Shown: one piece after another, positions 1 through 8,973 of the stretch | Position numbering within the stretch: the first letter of the stretch is position 1 | How the letters are laid out: every line of letters begins with the position of its first letter | Assembly (NCBI GenBank): GCA_942492445.1 | Contig: CALOEW010000033.1 | Coordinates: 69,724 to 133,723 of the forward strand | Direction of reading: 5' to 3' | DNA: 64,000 nt | Origin: NORP240 sp942492445 | GTDB lineage: Bacteria > Pseudomonadota > Gammaproteobacteria > Pseudomonadales > Pseudohongiellaceae | Program-made: the position numbers and the translations under genes | The notes under the pieces: model-generated | Seen by the model: only the letters and a program-made list of their open reading frames with translations | Database searches by the model: none | Told to the model about the DNA's origin: nothing

Positions 1-221
1 CTGGCAGTTTACTGATCTATATCAAATATCGCGGAGGCTGATCAGAAGCGTGCCGGACGGAGGGTGTTCAATCTCTAAAAATGGGGCCTGCCGGATGAGC
101 CGCCGGAGCTGTCGGGGCGGGTTGACAGGGGGCCCGGTCGCGGCAGGCGGGGGCGCCACCTGACCAACAAAATGGCCGATTCCCAGCCGCCGTGTTTGAC
201 AATAACAATAATAGCTTCTGA

Positions 222-256
222 TAAAAAAGGCCGGTTGGTTGCCCAACCGGCCTTTT
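222..256 (-). terminator. Rho-independent terminator after the copper monooxygenase-like gene
   Basis: A perfect 14-bp stem (225-238 pairing with 243-256) closes on a 4-nt loop. Read on the minus strand it runs into a T-rich end. It lies just past the stop codon at 278, so it ends the minus-strand transcript. Confidence 0.85.
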
Positions 257-277
257 CAGATCAGATCAAAGATCCAG

Positions 278-1615
278 TCAGTTGCTGGCCTGCATACGCT
301 CGGCCAGCATTTTCTCGTAGGCCTCGTCGTCCAGGTGAGTCACGGCGATCCAGGCGTGGGACATTTCGTCACCAGTGCGGCTGCCGTCGTACACATACTG
401 ATCCGGATCCGGATTATTGGGGTTGTTGGCAGTGTTGTCGTACCACTGCTTGATCACCAGAACTGCACCAGCCGGGAGGATCGGCGCTGCATCACGCTCG
501 AACAGGTGGCTGTGGTGCCAGGTGGCGCTCCAGTTGGAGATCTGGCTGATCTGTTCGGTACGGCCGGTTTCCGGGTAGTAGATTTCCAGCGTCGCAGCGT
601 TCATGCGCAGGTGGCCATGAGGCTGGAAGCTGTCGATACGAACCGGGTGATCAAAGCTGTGGAAGCCCTGAGTCATGGCAGTGCCGTGAGGCGGGATTAC
701 GAATTCTCCACGCACGTAGCCTTCACGCAGCCGGTAGGACCGCAGGTCTTGACTGAGAACATCGTCCTGCTGATCGTAGCCGGGTTCATGGAACCACAGG
801 CCCAGTTCGACCACGTTGTCTTCAATCATGGTGCCCGGAGCCGTAGCACCGACACCGCCCGGATACATGTGGATATCCCACTGTACCATGGTGTCCTTGG
901 GCAGCATGCGGCACACGCCGTCACCGGGGATTTCACCCCACTTGCCCATGGCGTATTCGGTCAGCTGACCCTGACGCTCCAGTTCACCGTCTTCACCGGG
1001 GATCCAGACGTAGGAATTGGCATGGTGAACAACCGCAGCCGCGTCACCGCGAGGCTTCACCTGAACCGCCTTGATGCAGCGGTCTTCGGTCAGGCCACTG
1101 GGAACGAACTCCTTGCTCCACAGGTCATTGCCCTGAGCCGGAATGTCGTAGGGATTGGAAGCGACAATCAGATCGGGGGCACCGAACTGGTCTTCGAAAT
1201 TCCAGGCATCGGGATCACGCAGGTCGGGAGCGGGCAATGCCACATCGAGGTCACCCAGCGGGGCACCGGCGTCGACCCAGGCGACGATCTTGTCGATTTC
1301 TTCCTGCTCCAGGCGCCAGTCACCCTGCAGATCCTGAATGCCGATATGCTGGTCATAGGCATAGGGAGGCATCTCCCGGCTGGCGACCCGCATCTGGATC
1401 AGCGGCGCCCAGGGACGCACTTGATCGTAGGTTTCCAACCGCATCGGACCGATACCACCTTCACGGTGGCAGACCACGCAGTTGTCGTTGATAATCCGGC
1501 CGACATCGCCGTTATAAGCCAGCTCCTCACTGTGGTCCTGGGCCTGTACTGCGAATGTGGCCAGTGCCGCGAACCCTGCAGCGAAGACCGGGCTGTGTAG
1601 TGGCAGTCGTTTCAT
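278..1615 (-). CDS. Secreted cytochrome c / type II copper monooxygenase-like protein (copy 1)
   Basis: A 445-residue exported protein with a signal peptide ending near AVQAQ. The N-terminal part carries a heme c site (CVVCH). The C-terminal part has the ligand spacing of peptidylglycine/dopamine-type copper monooxygenases: a His-His pair (VVHHAN), a lone His (WDIHMYPGG), an HxH (QPHGHLRM) and the Met site (GDEMSHAW). Seen directly: all six copper ligands and the heme motif. Inferred: a periplasmic copper oxygenase whose electrons come through the fused heme instead of ascorbate; the substrate is unknown. The ATG at 1615 is chosen because it follows an AGGAGG ribosome site and begins the signal peptide; the longer open frame upstream is only read-through of the G-rich tract. 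A second copy lies directly upstream on the same strand. Confidence 0.8.
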   Translation of the reverse strand: MKRLPLHSPVFAAGFAALATFAVQAQDHSEELAYNGDVGRIINDNCVVCHREGGIGPMRLETYDQVRPWAPLIQMRVASREMPPYAYDQHIGIQDLQGDWRLEQEEIDKIVAWVDAGAPLGDLDVALPAPDLRDPDAWNFEDQFGAPDLIVASNPYDIPAQGNDLWSKEFVPSGLTEDRCIKAVQVKPRGDAAAVVHHANSYVWIPGEDGELERQGQLTEYAMGKWGEIPGDGVCRMLPKDTMVQWDIHMYPGGVGATAPGTMIEDNVVELGLWFHEPGYDQQDDVLSQDLRSYRLREGYVRGEFVIPPHGTAMTQGFHSFDHPVRIDSFQPHGHLRMNAATLEIYYPETGRTEQISQISNWSATWHHSHLFERDAAPILPAGAVLVIKQWYDNTANNPNNPDPDQYVYDGSRTGDEMSHAWIAVTHLDDEAYEKMLAERMQASN

Positions 1616-1672
1616 CAATGCCTCCTTGTTAGAACTTTTAATAAGCAAATTAAACAAATATTCTACCTGCAA

Positions 1673-1903
1673 GGAAAAGGAATGTGGAAACGAAAGGAAG
1701 CCGGAAGGTAAAGAAAAAGAGAAAGGAAACAGCGGGAGCCCCGAAAAGGCTGTTGTGGAAGCAAAAAAAGGGAGGAAGGGGGGGGGGGGGGCGGAGGGGG
1801 CTCGGAGGGGGGAGGGGGGGGGGGGACCAGTGGGGGCCGTTTTGGGGGGGTCGGTGGGAGGGGGTGGGGCCGGAAAAGGGGGGGGGGGGAGGGGAGAAGA
1901 CGA
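1673..1903. repeat. Purine-rich to G-rich low-complexity tract
   Basis: The plus strand becomes almost pure purine from about 1673 and then runs of G up to 10 or more between about 1775 and 1895. It sits exactly where the second copper-monooxygenase copy loses its last ~60 codons. On the minus strand it reads as proline-rich peptide, which is not credible coding. It may be genuine G-quadruplex-type DNA, but a similar tract occurs at 7521-7570 and the pattern also resembles a no-signal poly-G sequencing or gap-filling artefact. Confidence 0.7.
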
Positions 1904-3050
1904 AGCCGGGAGGATGCGGCGCTGCATCACGCTCGAACAGGTGACTGTGGTGCCATGTAGCAGACCAGCTAGAAATCTGACTTATTTCCTCAGTTCTACC
2001 AGTATCTGGATAGAATATTTGAAGAGACGCGGCATTCATTCTAAGGTGCCCATGCGGTTGAAAGCTATCAATACGTACAGGGTGATCGAAGGTATGGAAC
2101 CCCTGAGTCATAGCTGTGCCGTGGGGAGGAATTACGAATTCTCCTCTAACATAGCCTTCTCTCATAGCATATAAGCTAAGATCCTGATTTAATACTTTAG
2201 TATTTTCGTAACCAGGTTCATGGAACCAAAGTCCTAATTCTACCACATTATCCTCAATCATAGTTCCTGGGGCAGTAGCGCCTACGCCACCTGGGTACAT
2301 ATGAATATCCCACTGTACCATTGTATTCTTAGGTAACTTGCGACATACACCGTCACCGGGTATTTCCCCCCATTTACCCATAGCATACTCGGTTAGCTGT
2401 CCCTTACGCTGTAGCTCCCCATTTTCATCCGGAACCCATACATAAGAATTAGCATGGTGGACTACAGCAGCCGCGTCCCCGCGAGGCTTCACCTGAACTG
2501 CTTTTATGCAGCGATCTTCAGTCAGCCCACTAGGAACGAATTCCTTACTCCATTGATCGTTTCCCTGAGCGGGAATATCATAGGGTTTAGAAGCAACTAT
2601 GAGATCAGGGGCCCCAAACTGGTCTTCGAAGTTCCAGGCATTGAGGTCACGCAGTTCGGGAGCGGGCAGCGCCATGTCGCGATCACCCAGTGGGGAACCG
2701 GCGTCGACCCAGGCGACAATCTTGTCGATTTCTTGCTGCTCCAGGCGCCAGTCACCTTGCAGTTCCTGAATACCGATATGCTGGTCATAGGCATAAGGAG
2801 GCATCTCCCGGCTGGCGACCCGCATCTGGATCAGCGGCGCCCAGGGACGCACCTGATCGTAAGTTTCCAACCGCATCGGACCGATACCACCTTCACGGTG
2901 GCAGACCACGCAGTTTTCATTGATAATCCGGCCGACTTCACCGTTGTACACCAGATCTTGGCCGTGCTCTTGTGCAACTACCTGTGAGCCGAAGCCCATA
3001 GCAGCAAGAGTCGCGACACCGATACTGGCACGCAATTGCATGTATTTCAT
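1904..3050 (-). pseudogene. Secreted cytochrome c / type II copper monooxygenase-like protein, copy 2, C-terminally truncated
   Basis: A paralogue of the 278-1615 gene with its own signal peptide (MKYMQLRASIG to VVAQ), the heme site CVVCH and the copper ligands HH, H and HxH. Near 1915 a single extra base shifts the frame right after FERDAAP, and homology stops at about 1904 where the G-rich tract begins. The Met copper ligand and about 60 C-terminal residues are missing. The start at 3050 has a good ribosome site (GGAGAG). Codons for the N-terminal third are nearly identical to copy 1, whereas the middle and end (about 1930-2450) use much more A/T at third positions. If the tract is an assembly fault, the real gene is probably intact. 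Confidence 0.75.
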
Positions 3051-3283
3051 GAAACTCTCCTCGTTTTCTACAAGATTACTGCAGGATTTAACTCGATCAG
3101 GTTAAATCGCCCACGCCCAAAAGTCTATCGATTTCGCACTGATTGTCGTGTTTTTAGTGCAACAAATTGCAACAAGCGGGCTGTGACCCGTTGGTTGCAA
3201 ATTCTTCGCGCGACGCGGATTTTACCATTTAATTTCATAGTGTTAGTAATATGGGGCAGGAAATTCGACTTTTCAAGTGCTGA

Positions 3284-3315
3284 AAAGGGCCGATGCGCTG
3301 CCGCACCGGCCCTTT
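3284..3315 (-). terminator. Rho-independent terminator after the 3349-4278 gene
   Basis: A 9-bp stem (3284-3292 with 3307-3315) encloses a 14-nt loop that can itself pair weakly. T runs lie on both sides, so it could stop transcription in either direction. It follows the stop at 3349 and separates this gene from copy 2 of the copper protein. Confidence 0.7.
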
Positions 3316-3348
3316 GCTTTTTTCTGAATTTATATAAAAATCAGATGG

Positions 3349-4278
3349 TTACTGAACTACTACGTGCAGATAACCCATGCTCTGGCAGCACTGGTCAGGC
3401 TGCGCGCTGTCAACCCGGTTCCAGTTTTCTGCTGTGACCCGGATCAGGTACTCGCCCGGCTGCGGAAAGGTCGCCATTACTGTTGCTGTATTACCTGATT
3501 CCACTTCTACCACATTGGCATTGGCGTCGGGGTCCCAGCTGTCATGGCGCGGATCACGTTCGTCGTAGGGGTTGGTCGGCTCAGGCATGGCAGGATCACG
3601 GGAAAACGTGACATTGCCCGGGCCCTGATGCTGGTCAAAATGCACGCCGACCATGGCCGGGCCTTCGAACCGCGGGTCTTCCGGATCCCTGTAGGAATCG
3701 TCGGCGACACTGACGGTCAGTGGCGTGGCTTCACCCACGCGGGTGGTGGCTGCATGGGCGGTGAACAGGGAATGCCCGCGTTCCGTGGGCGTCGTGGTGC
3801 CGGGAGCGAGGTAGGGCTGCATGGCACCCTGTGGCCTCGGCAGGACGAAGTCGATCTCGTAGGCGTGTGAGGTCGCACGACCGGGTACTTTTGCCGGGTC
3901 GTTGTCGCCGGTTGTCAGGTGCCACCACACATCAATGTCCGCCTCTTCGGGGGGTACGGTGACGGTAAAGACCTGGGACCCGCGGCCGGAGTCAAAATGG
4001 GTGGGTTGCATGCCGTTGTATTTGGACGGCTCGATGTAGTTGTTTTCACCCAGCGGGATGTTGACGTCTTCCGCGTTTCTGTTGATGAAGCCGTAAACAA
4101 AGGTCCGGGACCCGTCGTCGTTTCTGATCCACCCTTCCAGCACCGGAATGATCGGCAGGCCCACGGGTGGTGACAGGCTTAAAAATCTCTCTCCAGGCCG
4201 TTGTGAGAAGGCTGGAAATGAGACTGCTAAAAGCAGACCAAGCAGGGTTGTGGTCACTGTTTTCAATATACTATTCAT
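3349..4278 (-). CDS. Secreted hypothetical protein, Ig-like/beta-sandwich
   Basis: A 309-residue exported protein with an N-terminal signal (MNSILKTVTTTLLGLLLA to AFSQ). The rest is rich in beta-prone segments and Asp/Pro/Gly and has no enzyme motif I recognise. The last ~90 residues (SGNTATVMATFPQPGEYLIRV) look like the end of an Ig-like or PKD-like fold, and a CC pair lies close to the C-terminus (QCCQSMGY). The ATG at 4278 is preferred over an in-frame TTG at 4293 because GGAGAG lies 7 nt before it. It stands alone, upstream of and co-directional with the copper-monooxygenase copies and followed by its own terminator. A role with those secreted proteins is only a guess. Confidence 0.7.
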   Translation of the reverse strand: MNSILKTVTTTLLGLLLAVSFPAFSQRPGERFLSLSPPVGLPIIPVLEGWIRNDDGSRTFVYGFINRNAEDVNIPLGENNYIEPSKYNGMQPTHFDSGRGSQVFTVTVPPEEADIDVWWHLTTGDNDPAKVPGRATSHAYEIDFVLPRPQGAMQPYLAPGTTTPTERGHSLFTAHAATTRVGEATPLTVSVADDSYRDPEDPRFEGPAMVGVHFDQHQGPGNVTFSRDPAMPEPTNPYDERDPRHDSWDPDANANVVEVESGNTATVMATFPQPGEYLIRVTAENWNRVDSAQPDQCCQSMGYLHVVVQ

Positions 4279-4569
4279 TGGTGTTCTCTCCAAAGATTCA
4301 AAAAGCCTTGCGTCATGCTCCCCAAGAGAGCTCTTCTCAAGTCAAAAGTTTCTTATGACGCAACCTTCTATAAGAAGATATAAAAGGTGATGTTCCCAAT
4401 TTACGAGGTCCGTAGCATAGTAGCCAAACCTGTCTTAGTCTAGCATTGCTACGAATCGTCACAATTTAATTGAGCGATGTCAAAGTATAATAAGATTTCC
4501 TGGTAGGATTGGCTCAATCAGCCATACTTTACCGGGCTATATTGGGTTCACAGCTTCAGGAGAGGCATT

Positions 4570-5442
4570 ATGAGAACAACTAAAAAAAGGCACACTGTGC
4601 GCGAGCTGGTCAGTCTGCTGGTGTTGTCCCTGGTTGCGATTCCGGTCTCGGCGCAACGGGATTTCAGCAACGTGGAGGTGATTCCCCATCACGTGGCGGG
4701 GAATTACTACTACCTTCAGGGCGCCGGGGGCAACATCGGCGTGTCAATCGGTGATGACGGCGTGATCATGGTTGATGACCAGTTTGCGCCGTTGACAGAC
4801 AAGATTCTGGCAGCAATCCGCACCCTCAGTGACGGAGCCATCCGGTTTGTGATCAATACCCATGTGCATCCAGACCATGTGGGAGGCAATGAAAACCTGG
4901 GCAGGATGGGGTTGCTTATCCTGGCTCGCGATGAAGTGCGGGTGCGGTTGCAGGATCAGTTGCCGGAGGTGGCGCTGCCGGTCCTGACTTTCAGTGAGGG
5001 TATTACGATTCACCTGAATGACGACGAGGTGACCACTATCCCGGTGCCTCCCGCCCACACCGATGGTGACAGTTACGTCTATTTCCGTAATGCCGACGTG
5101 ATTCATGCCGGCGATGTGTTCCGGACTGTTGCATTCCCGGTTATCGACCAGGGCAACGGCGGTACCCTTGACGGCACCATTGACGCCCTGGCAATCCTGG
5201 CCGGCATGGCAGGTCCGGACACCAGGATTGTTCCCGGGCATGGCGAGGTTTCGACACGTGAGGATGTCATGGAGTTTCGCGACATGGTGGTGGACGTAAA
5301 GTCGCGGGTTGCGGGCATGGTGGCGCAGGGTATGAGTTTTGAGCAGGTCATGGCCGCCGGCCCGGCGGCGCAGTACGAAGCCAAGTGGGGTGACCCTGAA
5401 CGATTCCTTACCGCGGTCTACTCCGAGCTTTCCGGCGACTGA
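4570..5442 (+). CDS. Secreted metallo-beta-lactamase-fold hydrolase
   Basis: A 290-residue exported member of the metallo-beta-lactamase superfamily. The signal peptide ends at PVSAQ. Metal-site motifs in order: NTHVHPDHVGG (HxHxDH), AHTDGDSYVYF (third His), HAGDVF (bridging Asp) and VPGHGEV (last His). This is the full dinuclear zinc set, so it should be active. Related periplasmic proteins are quinoprotein-relay or subclass-B-like hydrolases; nothing here shows beta-lactam activity and the substrate is open. The ATG follows AGGAGAG at a good distance. It is divergent from the 3349-4278 gene across a 291-bp spacer that should hold both promoters. The next gene starts 184 nt downstream. Confidence 0.85.
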   Translation: MRTTKKRHTVRELVSLLVLSLVAIPVSAQRDFSNVEVIPHHVAGNYYYLQGAGGNIGVSIGDDGVIMVDDQFAPLTDKILAAIRTLSDGAIRFVINTHVHPDHVGGNENLGRMGLLILARDEVRVRLQDQLPEVALPVLTFSEGITIHLNDDEVTTIPVPPAHTDGDSYVYFRNADVIHAGDVFRTVAFPVIDQGNGGTLDGTIDALAILAGMAGPDTRIVPGHGEVSTREDVMEFRDMVVDVKSRVAGMVAQGMSFEQVMAAGPAAQYEAKWGDPERFLTAVYSELSGD

Positions 5443-5626
5443 CAGCGGCCCGGCCCGGGACCGGCAGGACCTCTCGCGGTCCCGCACAGCCGGGCCAGGT
5501 TCACCAGAGTCGCCCCGGGCGGGAGGCGGGAGATTAAGCACCCGCCCTCGCCACTTTTTATTGTAGAATCTGCCGCTCAGGCCTGCGGGGCCGAAGTCAC
5601 GTCGAAATTCTGGGTTGTAATTCCTG

Positions 5627-7270
5627 TTGAAAACACAATTTCTCGGCAAGACCCTTTCCGGGCCTTTTACCATTCCGTCAGGCATCGTGACCTGTTCCAC
5701 CTCTATTATTCAGCGGGTGATGGACACCATGCCCGAAGTGGGAGTGCTGACCACCAAAAGCATCGGCCCCGAGCCGCGGTTGGGGTATCGGGAGCCTGTC
5801 CTGGCCCAGTACAAGCCCGGGAGTTTCGTCAACGCCGTGGGGCTGACGAATCCGGGGGCGGCCCGCTCGGCCGAGCTGCTGGCGGCCCTTGAAGTGCCTG
5901 AAGACAGGTTTTTGCTGATTTCCATTTTTGGTGGCAGTGTTGAGGAGTACGTGGCCGTTGCCAGGCAGCTGGCGCCCCATGGCGACGGGCTGGAGTTGAA
6001 CCTGTCCTGTCCCCATGCCAAAGGATACGGCATGGCGATGGGTCAGGATCCGGAACTGGTGCGGGAGATTGTCAGCGCCGTCAAATCCGCGGTTGATGTC
6101 CCGGTAATTCCCAAGTTGACCCCCAATGTGCCCAATATCGCCGAGATTGCCAGGGCCGCGGAAATGGGCGGCGCGGACGCCATCTGCGCCATTAACACCC
6201 TGGGCCCGGAACGATATACCGCGTTCGGGCACGAGGTTTTGAGTAACGGCAGGGGAGGCATGTCGGGCAAGGACGTGCTGGACATGGCGCTCAATTGTGT
6301 CCGTGCAATTAGCGGTGCTGTGCGCTGCCCGGTTATTGCCTGTGGCGGCATCAGCAGTGCGTCCAACGTTCGTGCCGTCCAGGAGGCGGGCGCCGCAATC
6401 GTCGGCATCGGTTCGGCGCTGGTTGGCATGTCTACGCCGGAAATCGCCCGTTATTTCCGCACCCTCGACGCCGACCTCGCCCGGGGTACGGACAGCGCGG
6501 AAGACCTGGTGCGTTACGACGTGGACATGAGTTTCCGTCCAGTCACCCTGGTCCGCAACCAGCGCCTGACCGATGACATAGCGATTCTCACATTCGACCG
6601 TGGGGTCAATGTACAGGCCGGTGAGTTTATCTTTCTGTGGATACCGGGGCTGGGGGAAAAACCGTTCTCGGTACTGGTCGATGACCCCTTCCAATTGGTG
6701 GTAATCCGACTGGGTCAGTTTACCGGGGAACTGATGGAACTGGCGCCGGGCACCGAAGCCTATGTCCGCGGACCCTACGGCATTCCAGTGCAGCCGCCCC
6801 GGGGCAGCCGGATCATGGCGGTTGCGGGTGGCACCGGCCTTGCGGCGGTGTACCAGATTGCCCGGGATTTCGGTAATGGCGAAATTTTCATGGGGGCGAG
6901 AAGCAGCGAGAGGCTTTATTTCACTGATGAATGCGCGGCGGTGGCACGGCTGCAAATTGCCACCGACGACGGCAGCCGCGGACATCACGGGCTGGTAACC
7001 GAAATGCTGGAAAAGCGTCTGCAACAATTACCCCGGGAGGAACTGGAGCGCCTGGTTTTTTACAACTGCGGGCCGGAGCCGATGGTGCACGCAGCCGAGG
7101 CGGTTCAACGGCGGTATTGCCACCCGAAGCAGATCTACAATGCCATCGATTACCTGACCAAATGTGGCGTCGGCATCTGTGGAGCCTGCGGCTCACCCGA
7201 CGGCAGGCGCCTCTGTGTCGACGGGCCTTTCCTGCAGGCGCTAGAGGAGGGCCAGGGGGCATCTGTCTAG
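5627..7270 (+). CDS. Dihydroorotate dehydrogenase-type fusion: PyrD (1B) domain joined to PyrK-like reductase
   Basis: One 547-residue chain. Residues 1 to about 295 are a TIM-barrel dihydroorotate dehydrogenase of class 1: NLSCPHAKGYG holds the catalytic Cys at about 128, the class 1B base, and GGISSASN and the phosphate-binding loop follow. Residues from about 300 form a ferredoxin-reductase module like PyrK: an FAD-binding barrel (PFSVL), an NAD-binding stretch (AVAGGTGLAAVYQIA) and a [2Fe-2S] site with Cys at about 513, 518, 521 and 530 (CGVGICGACG). In most bacteria 1B enzymes are two separate polypeptides, so a single-chain NAD-linked enzyme is the natural reading. Whether it serves pyrimidine synthesis or a dihydropyrimidine-type reaction is not settled. 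The start is TTG; no strong ribosome site is visible, so the exact start is uncertain. Confidence 0.85.
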   Translation: MKTQFLGKTLSGPFTIPSGIVTCSTSIIQRVMDTMPEVGVLTTKSIGPEPRLGYREPVLAQYKPGSFVNAVGLTNPGAARSAELLAALEVPEDRFLLISIFGGSVEEYVAVARQLAPHGDGLELNLSCPHAKGYGMAMGQDPELVREIVSAVKSAVDVPVIPKLTPNVPNIAEIARAAEMGGADAICAINTLGPERYTAFGHEVLSNGRGGMSGKDVLDMALNCVRAISGAVRCPVIACGGISSASNVRAVQEAGAAIVGIGSALVGMSTPEIARYFRTLDADLARGTDSAEDLVRYDVDMSFRPVTLVRNQRLTDDIAILTFDRGVNVQAGEFIFLWIPGLGEKPFSVLVDDPFQLVVIRLGQFTGELMELAPGTEAYVRGPYGIPVQPPRGSRIMAVAGGTGLAAVYQIARDFGNGEIFMGARSSERLYFTDECAAVARLQIATDDGSRGHHGLVTEMLEKRLQQLPREELERLVFYNCGPEPMVHAAEAVQRRYCHPKQIYNAIDYLTKCGVGICGACGSPDGRRLCVDGPFLQALEEGQGASV

Positions 7271-7678
7271 GCCCTGCGGCGTCTCGCAGTAATGCCCGAA
7301 CCCGATAGGCCCGGCACTGGTTTTTGTGCTACACAGCTGATGTGCTATGGCCTCCGGTCTTCTGTCAACAGCTTCTTCCCATTGACCCTGCGGTTGCGAC
7401 GGATCTCCCTGCTGGCAGTCGAACCGTGGCATTTGCGGATCATGGCTTTCGCTGATTGGTCAGGACAGGCTTTCAACAGGGCATTAATCTGGTATCGTTG
7501 TTCTCTGGCAATAAGCGGTTAGGGAAGGGGGGAGCGGGGGGGGGAGGTAACGAGGAGGGGGGGGGGGGGAGCTCTGCAAGGTGCTCCGCTTGCCTGGCGG
7601 TTGGAGCAAGCCGTTAAAAGTATCGCGAAGATCAATAGTGTTGCAGAGGTTCCCTAACACCATCAACAGGATTCCGAC
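7271..7678. other. Intergenic region without a gene
   Basis: About 400 nt with no credible ORF. It holds the G-rich tract at 7521-7570. The promoter of the following hydrolase gene must lie in the last ~100 nt; no clear -35/-10 pair was picked out. Confidence 0.6.
7521..7570. repeat. Second G-rich low-complexity tract
   Basis: About 50 nt consisting almost only of G with scattered A, C and T, including runs of 8 and 13 G. It has the same character as the 1673-1903 tract. It lies in an intergenic spacer, so no gene is damaged here. Confidence 0.75.
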
Positions 7679-8923
7679 ATGACAAAAACAGTGTTGATTT
7701 CGGTTCTGGCTGCGCTTTTTTCCGGCTACGTATCCGGTGCGGATGAAGACAGTCTTGCCGCGCTGGTTACTGATTTCTGGAACGCAAAGTCCGCAGAAGA
7801 AAGGGCTGAATCGCAACGGCGGCTGCTGCAAAGTGACGTGGACATCAACAGGCTGTATCGTCGGTTCAAAGCGGGGCCACAGTATTCCTCAGATGTTCCT
7901 GTCGGTTACCAGGAGTTGGTAAGGGAAGCCGCGGACGGCACCCGTTTTCCTTACGTACTGCTGGTTCCAGAAAGCTATGAGCCGAGCCGCAGTTACCCGG
8001 TGGAATTCATGTTGCACGGGGGCGTCAGTCGTTCCTTTCCCACCGAACCCGGAAGCTGGTGGCGGCGCGGCTACGATGCCCTGCGCAGCGAAGAGAAAAT
8101 AGTTGTGGTACCGGCCGCCTGGAACGAAGCCTTCTGGTGGTTTCCCAATCAGGCCGATAACCTGAGCGCCATCCTGCGTGAGGTGAAGCGCCTCTATAAT
8201 GTGTCCGACAATCAGGTCACCCTGACCGGGATTTCCGATGGCGGTACCGGTGCCTATTTTTTTGCCTACAAGCAAAACACCGAGTGGGCCGCCTTCATGG
8301 CCTTCATCGGGCACCCGGGGGTGCTGAGGAATCCTGCCGGGCGTGCCAGCTACCAGCTGTACTTCGAGAACCTGATGGCCAAACCGTTGTACATCGTGAA
8401 CGGCGAGGAGGATCCACTTTACCCCGCTTCCACCCTGGTGTCATTTATCGAAGTGCTGCGTCGGGCAAACATTACCCATGTGTTTCGCGTGATCGAAGGC
8501 GGAGGACATGACACCAGCTGGCTGCCCGAAGAAAACGCAGCCATCGAAAAATTCAAACTGGACCATCCGCGGGATCCCCTGCCGGACAGTATCCGCTGGG
8601 TTGCTGACGCCGAAGGATTGTTCAACCGCAGTCACTGGATCATCGTAGACGACCTGACACGTGACGAGGAAGCGGGCATGGTACGGGCGACCCGCGACGG
8701 AAACCTGATCAGTGTCACTACCTCCAACGTGGATGGTTTCACCTTGCTGCTGAGTCCGGATGAAATCGATTTCTCCCGGCCCGTGGCCATCTACGTCAAT
8801 GGTTCGGTGCGTCGCAGCGAGAGGCTGCTGCAGGATCCGCAGACATTGCTGAAATGGGCGGCCCGTGATCTGGACAAGTCAATGCTCTTTACCGTGGAGC
8901 TGAACCTGCGGGTCGGCGAGTAA
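7679..8923 (+). CDS. Secreted alpha/beta hydrolase (esterase-like)
   Basis: A 414-residue exported protein. The signal peptide (MTKTVLISVLAALFSG) is followed by a short helical segment, then an alpha/beta hydrolase domain from about residue 70. The nucleophile elbow is GISDGG (Ser at about 184). An oxyanion-type segment (FMLHGGVSR) precedes it, and NGEEDPLYP (Asp) and GGGHDTSW (His) complete a likely triad. The fold resembles polyhydroxybutyrate depolymerase or feruloyl-esterase-like enzymes that sense a carboxylic ester; the natural substrate is unknown. The last ~110 residues form a separate beta-rich tail. It is monocistronic, convergent with the thioesterase gene downstream. Confidence 0.8.
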   Translation: MTKTVLISVLAALFSGYVSGADEDSLAALVTDFWNAKSAEERAESQRRLLQSDVDINRLYRRFKAGPQYSSDVPVGYQELVREAADGTRFPYVLLVPESYEPSRSYPVEFMLHGGVSRSFPTEPGSWWRRGYDALRSEEKIVVVPAAWNEAFWWFPNQADNLSAILREVKRLYNVSDNQVTLTGISDGGTGAYFFAYKQNTEWAAFMAFIGHPGVLRNPAGRASYQLYFENLMAKPLYIVNGEEDPLYPASTLVSFIEVLRRANITHVFRVIEGGGHDTSWLPEENAAIEKFKLDHPRDPLPDSIRWVADAEGLFNRSHWIIVDDLTRDEEAGMVRATRDGNLISVTTSNVDGFTLLLSPDEIDFSRPVAIYVNGSVRRSERLLQDPQTLLKWAARDLDKSMLFTVELNLRVGE

Positions 8924-8973
8924 GTGAAACGAATCCGGGAATATGGGCGTGTTCCCCGGCAGCCGCGAGTCTC

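Noticed and set aside
239..1600. A 453-codon open frame on the plus strand
   Set aside because: It lies exactly antisense to the copper monooxygenase-like gene, whose heme and copper motifs, signal peptide and ribosome site are clear; the plus-strand frame has no protein family features.
1650..1903. Proline-rich C-terminus of copy 2
   Set aside because: It is only the translation of the G-rich tract; homology to copy 1 stops before it.
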